64,000 bases of DNA from Cupriavidus sp. P-10 (lineage in GTDB: Bacteria > Pseudomonadota > Gammaproteobacteria > Burkholderiales > Burkholderiaceae): NCBI RefSeq assembly GCF_003402535.2, contig NZ_AP025170.1:2852001-2916000 (forward strand), in the 5' to 3' direction. Position numbers and translations under genes: made by a program. Positions 56,144 to 64,000 of the stretch are shown in pieces. Within the stretch, counting starts at the first letter, position 1, and the number at the start of each line of letters is the position of its first letter. A model generated the notes under the pieces. It had not been told where the DNA came from. It was given only the letters and a program-made list of their open reading frames with translations, and did no database searches.

Positions 56144-56902
56144 TCAGCCGAAAGCGGGATTGCCGTCGGCGCGGAAGCGGCTGCCGAGGCGGTAGCGGTT
56201 GCCCGGATGCAGGCAACGGACGAACGTCACCGGCACACTGTTGGTCCAGGTACGGCGGGTCAGCATCAGGCAGGGCTGCGTCGGCGGCATTTCCAGCTGC
56301 GCGGCCTGCTCCGGCGTGGCGGCGATGGCATCGACCACATGCTCTACCTGATCGTAGGGCACGTGGCGCAACAGGTATTCGCCGGGCTGGGTCGCACTGA
56401 AGTCCTGGCCGATGAAATCCGGCGCCACGCGCGGGTTCACATAGCGGTCTTCCAGCTGCACCGGCACGCCGTCTTCACGATGCACGCAGACCGAATGGAA
56501 CACCGACTCGCCGGTATGCAGCTCCAGCGCGGCCGCCACCTCGATCGACGCCGAGACCCGCTCGACCAGGATCACGTCGCAGGCGTAGTCATGCCCGCGC
56601 ATGCGGATCTCGTCCTGCAGGTTGACCACGGACAGCAGCGTCGACTGCGGCTTGTGCTCGGCCACGAAGGTGCCGACGCCTGCGACACGCACCACCCGGC
56701 CCTGCTCCGACAGCTCGCGCAGGGCCCGGTTGACGGTCATGCGCGACACGCCGAAGCGGTTCACCAGTTCCTGCTCCGACGGCACCCGGTCGCCCGGCTG
56801 CCACGCGCCGCTCTGGATCTGGCGGGCGATGTACTCCTTCACCTGCTGGTAGAGCGCGGTGGGAGAGGAAGCAGGGGTGGCGGAGCCGACGGCGTGGTTC
56901 AT
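56144..56902 (-). CDS. hutC: Histidine utilisation repressor HutC (GntR family)
   Basis: The 252-residue repressor has an N-terminal winged helix (about residues 18-80) with RVPSEQELVNRFGVSRMTVNRALRELSEQG (in part). A UTRA ligand domain follows, containing VFHSVCVHREDGVPVQLEDRYVNP in part. HutC dissociates from DNA on binding urocanate. It is translated 6 bp after the ABC ATPase gene, so repressor and transporter share a transcript. Three matching operator-like sites lie before hutH and before the transporter. Confidence 0.95.
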   Translation of the reverse strand: MNHAVGSATPASSPTALYQQVKEYIARQIQSGAWQPGDRVPSEQELVNRFGVSRMTVNRALRELSEQGRVVRVAGVGTFVAEHKPQSTLLSVVNLQDEIRMRGHDYACDVILVERVSASIEVAAALELHTGESVFHSVCVHREDGVPVQLEDRYVNPRVAPDFIGQDFSATQPGEYLLRHVPYDQVEHVVDAIAATPEQAAQLEMPPTQPCLMLTRRTWTNSVPVTFVRCLHPGNRYRLGSRFRADGNPAFG

Positions 56903-56908
56903 GGCGTT

Positions 56909-57688
56909 TCAGTGCTCGGCCGCGGCAATCGCCTCGGCGCGGATTTCCTCGGTCAGCCGCGCCTTGAGCGCGGAAAACTCCGGGGAGGTCTTGATGGTGT
57001 AATGGCGCGGATGCGGGAAGTCGACCGCGATATCGCTCTTGATCCGACCCGGCCTGGCGGAAAACACCGCCACCCGGTTGGCCATGAAAATGGCCTCGTC
57101 GATATCATGGGTCACGAATAATACCGTCTTGCGCGCCGCTTCCCATATGCCGAGCAACAACTCCTGCATCAGCACGCGGGTCTGGTTGTCGAGCGCGCCG
57201 AAGGGCTCGTCGAGCAGCAGGATCTTGGGATCGTTGGCCAGCGCCCGCGCGATCGCGGTGCGCTGCTGCATGCCGCCCGAGAGCTGCTTGGGGAAATGGT
57301 GCTCGAAGCCGCGCAGGCCCACGCGCTGGATAAAGAAGTCGCTGCGCTCCTTCTGGTCGGCCGCGCTCATGCCGCGCTCGCGCAGGCCGAAGCGCACGTT
57401 CTGCTCGATCGTCAGCCACGGGAACAGCGTGTACGACTGGAACACCATGCCACGGTCCGCACCCGGAGCGGACACCGGCTGGCCGTCGAGCAGCACGCGG
57501 CCGGTGGACGGCGTATCCAGCCCGGCGACGATGCGCAGCAGCGTGGACTTGCCGCAGCCCGACGGACCCAGGATGGTGACGAAGTCGTTGTCGCGCACCT
57601 CGAAATCGACCGGCTGCAGCGCCAGCGTCTGCCCGCCACGCGGGTTGGCGAAGGTACGCGAGACCTGCTGGATGGACAGTGCGCTCAT
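56909..57688 (-). CDS. NitT/TauT-type ABC transporter ATP-binding protein of the hut locus
   Basis: The 259-residue ATPase has Walker A ILGPSGCGKSTLLRIVAGL (about residues 39-57). Q-loop VFQSYTLFPWLT, signature QLSGGMQQRTAIARAL and Walker B ILLLDEPFGALD follow. Start 57688 is set by the ATGA overlap with the permease stop (57685-57688). The family transports taurine, nitrate, aliphatic sulfonates and other small nutrients. Position inside the HutC-controlled cluster suggests histidine, urocanate or a related imidazole (inference). Confidence 0.92.
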   Translation of the reverse strand: MSALSIQQVSRTFANPRGGQTLALQPVDFEVRDNDFVTILGPSGCGKSTLLRIVAGLDTPSTGRVLLDGQPVSAPGADRGMVFQSYTLFPWLTIEQNVRFGLRERGMSAADQKERSDFFIQRVGLRGFEHHFPKQLSGGMQQRTAIARALANDPKILLLDEPFGALDNQTRVLMQELLLGIWEAARKTVLFVTHDIDEAIFMANRVAVFSARPGRIKSDIAVDFPHPRHYTIKTSPEFSALKARLTEEIRAEAIAAAEH

Positions 57689-58551
57689 TGGATCGAACTC
57701 CACGGGAACAGGCGCTGGTTGGCGCGCTTGAAGACAAGGTCGGAGACCAGCCCGATGCAGCCGATCACGATGATGCCGAAGATGATCTGCCCGGTATTGA
57801 GCAGCGCCTGGCTGTCGGTGATCATGTGCCCGATACCGGACGACGAGCCGATCAGCTCGGCCACGATCACATAGGTCCAGGCCCAGCCCAGCACCAGCCG
57901 CAGGATTTCCGCGATTTCCGGCGCCGCGCCCGGGATCAGCACGCGGCGCACGATGCCGGCGCTGTTGGCGCCCAGCGTGTAGGCCGCCTCCACCAGGTCC
58001 TTGCGCGCCCCACCGACGGCCACCGCCACCATCAGCACGATCTGGAAGAACGAGCCGATGAAGATCACAAGCAGCTTCTGCGTCTCGCCGATGCCGGCCC
58101 ACAGGATCAGCAGCGGGATGAAGGCCGACGCGGGCAGGTAGCGGCAGAACGAGACGAACGGCTCGAAGAACGCCTCGGCAGCCTTGTACGAGCCCATGAA
58201 GATGCCCAGCGGCACGGCCAGCACCGCGGCCAGCACGAAGCCGCCGAGCACGCGCCAGACGGTCATGCCGATGTCGCCGATGAAATTGTGCTCCGTGAAA
58301 AGGATGAAGCCCTCCTTGGCCATCGTCATCGGATCGGCCAGGAACGTGCGCGGCACGAAGCCGCCCAGCGTCACCGCGGCCCAGATGCCGAAGAACAGCA
58401 CGAAGAAGGACAGCCCCAGCATCCAGCGCGCATTGGGCGCGACCGGAACCAGCGGCGACAGCCACGGATGGCGCCGCCGCGCGGGCGCTGCGCCGGGCGC
58501 GGCGCCCGCCGCCGCGGGGCGGGCCGAAGAACCTACATGGGCTTGCGTCAT
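57685..58551 (-). CDS. NitT/TauT-type ABC transporter permease of the hut locus
   Basis: This 288-residue membrane protein has about six transmembrane helices and the SsuC/TauC-type EAA loop EAAYTLGANSAGIVRRVLIPGAAPEI (in part, about 190-215). Its N terminus is rich in Ala, Pro and Arg (GAAPGAAPARRRHPW). It overlaps the ATPase gene by 4 bp and starts 29 bp after the binding-protein gene. Substrate as for the other subunits: inferred from the hut context. Confidence 0.92.
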   Translation of the reverse strand: MTQAHVGSSARPAAAGAAPGAAPARRRHPWLSPLVPVAPNARWMLGLSFFVLFFGIWAAVTLGGFVPRTFLADPMTMAKEGFILFTEHNFIGDIGMTVWRVLGGFVLAAVLAVPLGIFMGSYKAAEAFFEPFVSFCRYLPASAFIPLLILWAGIGETQKLLVIFIGSFFQIVLMVAVAVGGARKDLVEAAYTLGANSAGIVRRVLIPGAAPEIAEILRLVLGWAWTYVIVAELIGSSSGIGHMITDSQALLNTGQIIFGIIVIGCIGLVSDLVFKRANQRLFPWSSIQ

Positions 58552-58580
58552 GACGTCACGCCTCCTTGCGACTGCTCTGC

Positions 58581-59576
58581 TTACTTGAGGAAACGCGCGT
58601 CATACAACGCCGTCACGTCGGGCACCTGGCGGATCACGCCGATGTCCATCAGCACGCCCGCCGCTTCCTTGCTGAAGCTGGCGAGCTCGCCGGCAAAGAA
58701 CTTCTTGTTGGCCTCCCGGTCCTGCCAGCGCAGGTAGGCGGAAGACTTGGCGAACTGCTCGGCGGTCTGCTTGACCGCGGCGCCCATGATCTCGTTGGAC
58801 TTCTCCGGCTCCTTGCGGATCATCTCCAGCGCCTCGAAATAGCTGTCGACCAGCGCCTGGGCCGCCTTGGGGTTCTCCTTGAGCCACTTGGGCGCGCAGC
58901 CCAGCGTGTCGGTCACCATCGGGTAGTCCAGCGTGGTCGCCAGGATCTTGCCCTTGTCCGGGTTCTGGCGGACGGTGGACAGGTACGGCTCGTAGGTCAT
59001 GGCGCCGTCGTTCTGGCCGGCCACGAAGGCCTGCGCGGCCGCCTGCGGCGACAGCGTGGTGGTCTTGACGTCCTTGAGCGACATGCCGTTTTTCTTCAGC
59101 ATCCAGGCCAGGCCGAAATACGGCGCGGTGCCCGGCGCATCGACGCCGATGGTCTTGCCCTTCAGGTCGGCAAAGCTTTTGACATCGCCGCGCACGGCCA
59201 GGCCGTCGGCGCCATAGGACTTGTCGAGCTGCACGATCTGGGTGATGGGCACGCCGTTGGCGTTCCAGGCCACATGGGTCTCGACGGTAGTGGCCGCGCA
59301 CTGGATCGCACCGGAGGCCAGCGCCAGGTGACGGTCCTTCTGCGGGATCATCTTGATGTCGACCTCGACGCCGTTCTTCTTGAAGATGCCTGCCTTGTCG
59401 GCCAGCGTCAGCGGCGCGAAGCCGGTCCAGCCGCTCATGCCGAGCGTGACCTTGGTGGTCTGCGCATGGCCGGCGCCGGCCATGGTGACAGCCGCGGCAA
59501 ATAGCGCGGCCTGCATTGCCTTGCGGCCACGAACCCTGCTTTGAATCCTGCCCTGCATGCGGCTTTCCATCCTCAT
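58581..59576 (-). CDS. NitT/TauT-type ABC transporter substrate-binding protein of the hut locus
   Basis: The 331-residue periplasmic protein has a signal peptide that begins with an unusually Arg-rich n-region (MRMESRMQGRIQSRVRGRK) and ends near AGHAQ. An NMT1/SsuA-like fold follows: LGMSGWTGFAPLTLADKAG, MIPQKDRHLALASGAIQCAATT (in part), DLKGKTIGVDAPGTAPYFGL and DGAMTYEPYLS. The ATG at 59576 has AGGAG 7 nt upstream. Two HutC-operator-like sites (59653 and 59807) lie upstream, so the transporter is probably induced by histidine or urocanate. Confidence 0.92.
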   Translation of the reverse strand: MRMESRMQGRIQSRVRGRKAMQAALFAAAVTMAGAGHAQTTKVTLGMSGWTGFAPLTLADKAGIFKKNGVEVDIKMIPQKDRHLALASGAIQCAATTVETHVAWNANGVPITQIVQLDKSYGADGLAVRGDVKSFADLKGKTIGVDAPGTAPYFGLAWMLKKNGMSLKDVKTTTLSPQAAAQAFVAGQNDGAMTYEPYLSTVRQNPDKGKILATTLDYPMVTDTLGCAPKWLKENPKAAQALVDSYFEALEMIRKEPEKSNEIMGAAVKQTAEQFAKSSAYLRWQDREANKKFFAGELASFSKEAAGVLMDIGVIRQVPDVTALYDARFLK

Positions 59577-59652
59577 CGGTACGCTCCTTTGGTGTGTCCG
59601 TCGACGGCAGGCCATGCTTGTGGCGTGCTCGTTTTCGGGCATTAAACAATGC

Positions 59653-59665
59653 CTGTATATACAAG
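59653..59665. promoter_or_regulatory. HutC-operator-like site upstream of the hut transporter
   Basis: CTGTATATACAAG contains the perfect 10-bp palindrome TGTATATACA (59654-59663). It lies 77 bp upstream of the binding-protein ATG, in promoter position. Confidence 0.7.
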
Positions 59666-59806
59666 TCAACGTAGGGCTTCCACGGAGGATCTGACAGTCA
59701 CTTTTCCTTGGGAATCGCCATTTGACAGGGATTCATCAATGACGACGTTGATGCTGCCGCGCACTGTTGGTGCCGGCAGCACCACACCGAGGCATCAGAT
59801 GTGTTG

Positions 59807-59818
59807 CTGTATAGACAG
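59807..59818. promoter_or_regulatory. Second HutC-operator-like site, distal
   Basis: CTGTATAGACAG is the exact reverse complement of the hutH-proximal site CTGTCTATACAG. It lies 154 bp upstream of the site at 59653, between the transporter and the 3' end of the epimerase gene. Two sites at this spacing could permit DNA looping by HutC. Confidence 0.6.
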
Positions 59819-59868
59819 GGGTTAGGCGCGCTCGGAGCGAGCAAGGCGCGTGCCAAGGACAGGCGCGG

Positions 59869-60843
59869 TCAGGCGTCGAAGAAGGAAGCGACGGTGGGAT
59901 AACGCAGCCGCAGGCGCAGTTCGCGTTTGAGCCGGCGATTGTCAAGCCGGCGCGATTCGCTCATGAAGCTCAGCAGCGTCGGCTCGATCACTTCGCGCGC
60001 CTGGCCGCGCGTGATGCGCGGCGGGCGTGGCAGGCCGCGGCGATCGGCTACCAGGTCGAAGTAGTCGGCCATGCGCAGCTCGGTATCGTCGCTGGCGTGG
60101 ACCACGCGCTGCGGGCGGCCGCGGAACAGCGCGGCGACCATGATGCGGGCCAGGTCGTCGGCGTGGATATGGCTGGTGTAGACGTCGTCCTGCGGCACCA
60201 GCGCGGGCGTGCCCCGCTTGAGCCGTGCCACCGGCAGCCGCTCGGCGGCATAGATACCCGGGATGCGCACGATGCTGGTGCGCCAGCCGGCATCGCGGCC
60301 AAAGGCGCGCACCGTCCCCTCGGCGGCCACGCGGCGGCGCGCGCGCGCCGTCTGCGGTCGCACCGCATGGACTTCGGACACCCGTGCGCCCTGCCGGTCG
60401 CCGTAGACGCCGGAGGTGCTGGCGTAGACAAACGCAGCGCGGGGCGGGGCCTCGTCGGGTAGAATGGCGGGCTTGCCAGGCTGCCGCCAGGCCTTGCGGC
60501 GCAAGGCGGCGAGCAAGGCACGTGTGCGCGGATCGCCTTCGCCCTGACCGGGCGGCGGCGCCAGGTCCAGCACCTGCGTGGCCAGCCCCCGCAGCCGCGC
60601 CAGCGTTGCCGGCCGGTCCAGGTCCGCCACCAGCGGCACCGCGCCGGCGGCGCGCAGTTCGGCGCGGCGCGCCGGCTGCGACGTGACGGCAAACACGCGC
60701 ATGCGCGACGACAGGATTCGCAGGCAGCGCGTCCCCACATCCCCGCACCCGACGATCAACAGGCGCGGACGGCCCAGCCGACGGCTGGGGACCGGCAGGA
60801 CTGGGAGGCGCGAGGGCTGCAGCATCGACTGAATTTGGCTCAT
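59869..60843 (-). CDS. NAD-dependent epimerase/dehydratase family protein (extended SDR-like)
   Basis: The 324-residue protein has a Rossmann motif LLIVGCGDVGTRCLRIL (about residues 28-44). FVYASTSGVYGDRQG carries the SDR active-site Tyr region, and ASDDTELRMADYFDLVADR is late. The layout matches YeeZ-like SDR proteins of unknown substrate. Start is uncertain. ATG 60843 lies only 9 bp from the divergent reductase ATG, and ATG 60825 is an alternative. Neither has a clear ribosome-binding site. No pathway partner is adjacent. Confidence 0.8.
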   Translation of the reverse strand: MSQIQSMLQPSRLPVLPVPSRRLGRPRLLIVGCGDVGTRCLRILSSRMRVFAVTSQPARRAELRAAGAVPLVADLDRPATLARLRGLATQVLDLAPPPGQGEGDPRTRALLAALRRKAWRQPGKPAILPDEAPPRAAFVYASTSGVYGDRQGARVSEVHAVRPQTARARRRVAAEGTVRAFGRDAGWRTSIVRIPGIYAAERLPVARLKRGTPALVPQDDVYTSHIHADDLARIMVAALFRGRPQRVVHASDDTELRMADYFDLVADRRGLPRPPRITRGQAREVIEPTLLSFMSESRRLDNRRLKRELRLRLRYPTVASFFDA

Positions 60844-60852
60844 AGACCGATT

Positions 60853-61926
60853 ATGGCTTATCAAGTAACCGTCATGCCCAGTGGCCACAAGTTCGAAGTG
60901 GCTACGGACGAAACCATCCTCGGCGCAGCCCTGCGCCACAGCATCGGCCTGCCCTACGGCTGCAAGAACGGCGCCTGCGGCTCGTGCAAGGGCCGCGTGC
61001 TGGAAGGCACCATCGTGCAGGGCGACCACGCCCCGGCGGCACTGACCGCGCAGGAAAAGACCGAGGGCCGCGCGCTGTTCTGCTGCGCCAACGCCGCCTC
61101 GGACATCACCATCGAATGCCGCGAAGTCCACGGCGCAGGCGACATCCCGATCAAGAAGGTGCCGTGCCGCGTGACCTCGCTGGAGCGCCTGGCCGACGAC
61201 GTGATCGCCATCAAGCTGCAGCTGCCCGCTACCGAGCGCATGCAGTACCTGGCCGGCCAGTACGTGGAATTCCTGCTGCGCGACGGCAAGCGCCGCAGCT
61301 ATTCGATCGCCACGCCGCCGCACGAGGACGGCCCGATCGAGCTGCATATCCGCCATATGCCGGGCGGCGCCTTCACCGACTACGTGTTCGGCGCCAAGGA
61401 AGGCCAGCCGGTCATGAAGGAGCGCGACATCCTGCGCTTCGAAGGGCCGCTGGGCAGCTTCTTCCTGCGCGAGGAATCGGAGGCTCCGATCATCCTGCTG
61501 GCTTCCGGCACCGGTTTCGCGCCGATCAAGGCCATCGTCGAGCATGCCGCCTACACCGGCATCACGCGCCCGATGACGCTGTACTGGGGCGGCCGCCGGC
61601 CCAAGGACCTGTACATGCACGCGCTCGCCGAGCAATGGGCGCGCGACCTGCCCAACTTCAAGTACGTGCCGGTGGTGTCCGACGCGCTGCCCGAAGACAA
61701 CTGGGAGGGCCGCACCGGCTTCGTCCACCAGGCCGTGATCGCCGACCACCCCGACATGTCGGGGCACGAGGTCTACGCGTGCGGGGCGCCGGTGATGATC
61801 AACGCCGCGCGCGGCGACTTTACCCGTCAGTGCAAGCTGCACGAAGACGCGTTCTTCGCCGACTCGTTCACCTCCGAGGCCGACATGCACCCGGCGGGAT
61901 CGGCTCCGGCCACTCCGGCGGCCTGA
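60853..61926 (+). CDS. 2Fe-2S ferredoxin / NAD(P)H-flavin reductase fusion (CDP-6-deoxy-delta-3,4-glucoseen reductase-like)
   Basis: The 357-residue fusion has an N-terminal plant-type ferredoxin domain, with the cluster cysteines in YGCKNGACGSCKGRVLEG (about residues 35-52) and FCCAN. An FNR-like module follows: FAD motif RRSYSIATPPHE (about 151-162), and NAD(P) motifs LLASGTGFAPIKAIVEH and VYACGAPVMI. Proteins annotated as AscD-like are common in beta-proteobacteria, where they probably serve as electron donors to oxygenases or other oxidases. The true partner is unknown. The ATG at 60853 gives MAYQVTVMPSG. Confidence 0.88.
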   Translation: MAYQVTVMPSGHKFEVATDETILGAALRHSIGLPYGCKNGACGSCKGRVLEGTIVQGDHAPAALTAQEKTEGRALFCCANAASDITIECREVHGAGDIPIKKVPCRVTSLERLADDVIAIKLQLPATERMQYLAGQYVEFLLRDGKRRSYSIATPPHEDGPIELHIRHMPGGAFTDYVFGAKEGQPVMKERDILRFEGPLGSFFLREESEAPIILLASGTGFAPIKAIVEHAAYTGITRPMTLYWGGRRPKDLYMHALAEQWARDLPNFKYVPVVSDALPEDNWEGRTGFVHQAVIADHPDMSGHEVYACGAPVMINAARGDFTRQCKLHEDAFFADSFTSEADMHPAGSAPATPAA

Positions 61927-61980
61927 CGCCCGCCAGCCGTTCCCTCAGCGCAACAATGCCCGGGCCTGCCAAAATTCGTT

Positions 61981-62009
61981 TTGACACCCGGGCACATGCG
62001 CCTTATATT
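61981..62009 (+). promoter_or_regulatory. Near-consensus sigma-70 promoter upstream of argD leader
   Basis: TTGACA (61981-61986), exactly 17 bp, then TATATT (62004-62009). The predicted start falls at about 62015-62017, on or next to the ATG of a short Arg-rich ORF. An 8-bp inverted repeat TGCCCGGG (61957-61964) / CCCGGGCA (61987-61994) overlaps the spacer and may be an operator or the terminator of the upstream gene. Confidence 0.8.
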
Positions 62010-62016
62010 TGCCCGC

Positions 62017-62085
62017 ATGCATACGACCTTCAACCGACGCCGCAGCTTCCGTACGTCGCTCCCCACTGGGGTGCCGCGCGGCTGA
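62017..62085 (+). CDS. Putative Arg-rich leader peptide of argD (22 codons)
   Basis: The ORF MHTTFNRRRSFRT... has five Arg codons in 22, including three in a row (CGA CGC CGC at 62035-62043). It ends at TGA 62083-62085 and is followed by a rho-independent terminator before argD. The promoter predicts a leaderless transcript beginning at or next to the ATG. An Arg-codon run ahead of an arginine-biosynthesis gene fits transcription attenuation. Alternatively the transcript is a small RNA and the ORF is fortuitous. Confidence 0.45.
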   Translation: MHTTFNRRRSFRTSLPTGVPRG

Positions 62086-62113
62086 CCGTCGACTGCGTCT
62101 GTTCAGGTCAACG

Positions 62114-62146
62114 AGCCACGGGCAACCCCCGTGGCTTTTTGTTTTT
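62114..62146 (+). terminator. Terminator/attenuator upstream of argD
   Basis: AGCCACGGG (62114-62122) pairs with CCCGTGGCT (62128-62136) around a CAACC loop, followed by TTTTTGTTTTT. It lies between a strong promoter and argD, 56 bp before the gene. It therefore either ends a roughly 130-nt small RNA or conditionally stops argD transcription. Confidence 0.88.
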
Positions 62147-62201
62147 CCGCGTTTTACCTGCTTGTCCGTCCATCGTTTAAAGCCGACCCCTGGAGTCCGC
62201 C

Positions 62202-63389
<1,188 letters not shown>

Positions 63390-63412
63390 TCGTTCCGCGA
63401 TCGCCAGACGAC

Positions 63413-63441
63413 AAAAAGCCTCGCTTGCGCGAGGCTTTTTT
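63413..63441 (+). terminator. Rho-independent terminator after argD
   Basis: AAAAAGCCTCGC and GCGAGGCTTTTT form a 12-bp stem with a TTGC loop, followed by a T-run. Confidence 0.92.
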
Positions 63442-63472
63442 CTTTGCGGCAACCCATGGACGCCGCAGAGGA

Positions 63473-63588
63473 GTGAGGGAGAGGGCCAGCACCGCAGAAC
63501 CCGCGCACACCGGCCAGAGCCGGCCCGCGCGGGGCCCCGCGGCAAGGGGAAAGGCCTTGCGCCTGCGAGCGCCCGCCCTCTCCCTCAC
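63473..63588. repeat. Long-range 14-bp inverted repeat between argD and livF-like gene
   Basis: GTGAGGGAGAGGGC (63473-63486) is perfectly complementary to GCCCTCTCCCTCAC (63575-63588), enclosing 88 bp of GC-rich sequence with smaller palindromes. It may be a MITE-like or REP-like unit. It shares CT/GA-rich arms with 10448-10483 and 54434-54486. Confidence 0.75.
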
Positions 63589-63634
63589 CCCTCTTGCGGC
63601 AGCGGGGTGTCGGAGGTGAGCGGCGGAGCGCCGC

Positions 63635-64000
63635 TTACTCGCCCAGGTAGGCGGCCCGCACCTTGGGATCGTCCAGCATCTGGCTGGCATCCCCGCTCAT
63701 GGTGATCAGGCCGGACTCCATTACGTAGCCGCGGTGCGCGGCCTGCAGCGCCAGGCGCGCGTTCTGCTCGACCAGCAGCACGGTCACGCCCTGCGCCGAG
63801 ATATCGCGCACGACCTCGAAGATCTTGTCGACCATGATCGGCGACAGGCCCATCGAAGGCTCGTCCAGCAGCAGCACCTTGGGCTGGCTCATCAGCGCGC
63901 GCGCCATCGCCAGCATCTGCTGCTCGCCGCCGGACATGGTGCCCGCCAGCTGGTTGGCGCGTTCCTTCAGGCGCGGGAAGATGCCGAACATGCGGTCGAC
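63635..64000 (-). CDS. livF: Branched-chain amino acid ABC transporter ATP-binding protein LivF, C-terminal part (cut by window edge)
   Basis: The last 121 codons are present, and the 5' part lies beyond the right edge. The signature TMSGGEQQMLAMARALM, Walker B VLLLDEPSMGLSP and the H-loop region VLLVEQNARLALQAAHRGYV identify the LivF-type ATPase of leucine/isoleucine/valine and related importers. The ending (DDPKVRAAYLGE) is the family's usual C terminus. Walker A is outside the window. The minus orientation suggests that the rest of a liv operon lies to the right. Confidence 0.93.
   Translation of the reverse strand, partial: VDRMFGIFPRLKERANQLAGTMSGGEQQMLAMARALMSQPKVLLLDEPSMGLSPIMVDKIFEVVRDISAQGVTVLLVEQNARLALQAAHRGYVMESGLITMSGDASQMLDDPKVRAAYLGE

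Overview
The window is GC-rich, densely packed chromosomal DNA from a beta-proteobacterium of the Burkholderiaceae. Gene content, gene order and codon usage best fit Cupriavidus/Ralstonia. The main clues are the zapB-zapA-6S RNA order, the holC-pepA // lptF-lptG arrangement, the DUF934-containing cys operon, the malonate operon and the deiminase-type hut locus. Genus assignment is inference. The window starts inside cobT and ends inside a livF-like gene.

Layout. 1-5315 (minus): a cobalamin riboswitch operon, btuB-btuC-btuD-cobO-cobT, for B12/corrinoid uptake and salvage. 5416-6690 (plus): zapB-like and zapA, then a tightly folded non-coding stretch, 6S RNA and a terminator. 6747-10381 (plus): an EVE protein, a TauE/SafE exporter, a TnpB-like RNA-guided-nuclease relative lacking its zinc finger, and a SIMPL protein. 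10508-16501 (minus): malonate utilisation (GntR regulator, malonyl-CoA decarboxylase, Bug binding protein, enoyl-CoA hydratase, malonyl-CoA synthetase), with a perfect palindrome upstream. 17249-19401: DUF898 membrane protein and M48 protease. 19421-28575: lgt, a LysR regulator divergent from ilvD, DUF2486-holC-pepA divergent from lptF-lptG, and cbiX. 28602-36765: assimilatory sulfate reduction operon (TauE, cysI, DUF934, APS reductase, cysD, cysN, siroheme methyltransferase) divergent from cysB. 36852-41170: methyltransferase, amino-acid-type binding protein, beta-hydroxyacid dehydrogenase and alpha/beta hydrolase. 41365-42014: tRNA-Leu(CAA) beside an AT-rich BrnT/BrnA toxin-antitoxin module. 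42224-42967: M48 lipoprotein. 43221-48412: two AspT-type exchangers plus aspartate 4-decarboxylase. 48489-59818 (minus): the full five-step histidine degradation locus hutHUDIFG with hutC and a NitT/TauT-type ABC transporter, carrying three matching HutC-operator-like sites. 59869-63441: NAD-dependent epimerase, ferredoxin-reductase fusion, and an argD-like aminotransferase preceded by an Arg-codon-rich mini-ORF and a terminator.

How the genes work together. Several metabolic units carry their own control element: cobalamin by riboswitch, malonate by GntR and its palindrome, sulfate by CysB, histidine by HutC. Siroheme supply (cobA at 28602; cbiX nearby) sits beside the siroheme-dependent sulfite reductase. 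The most unusual signals are four. (1) The zinc-finger-less TnpB-like gene, with a coupled 29-codon ORF and 3' hairpins that abut the SIMPL start. (2) The chain of abutting helices between zapA and 6S RNA. (3) The putative arginine attenuator before argD. (4) Recurrent 12-bp tandem duplications in or at genes. No CRISPR array, rRNA or intact prophage was seen.
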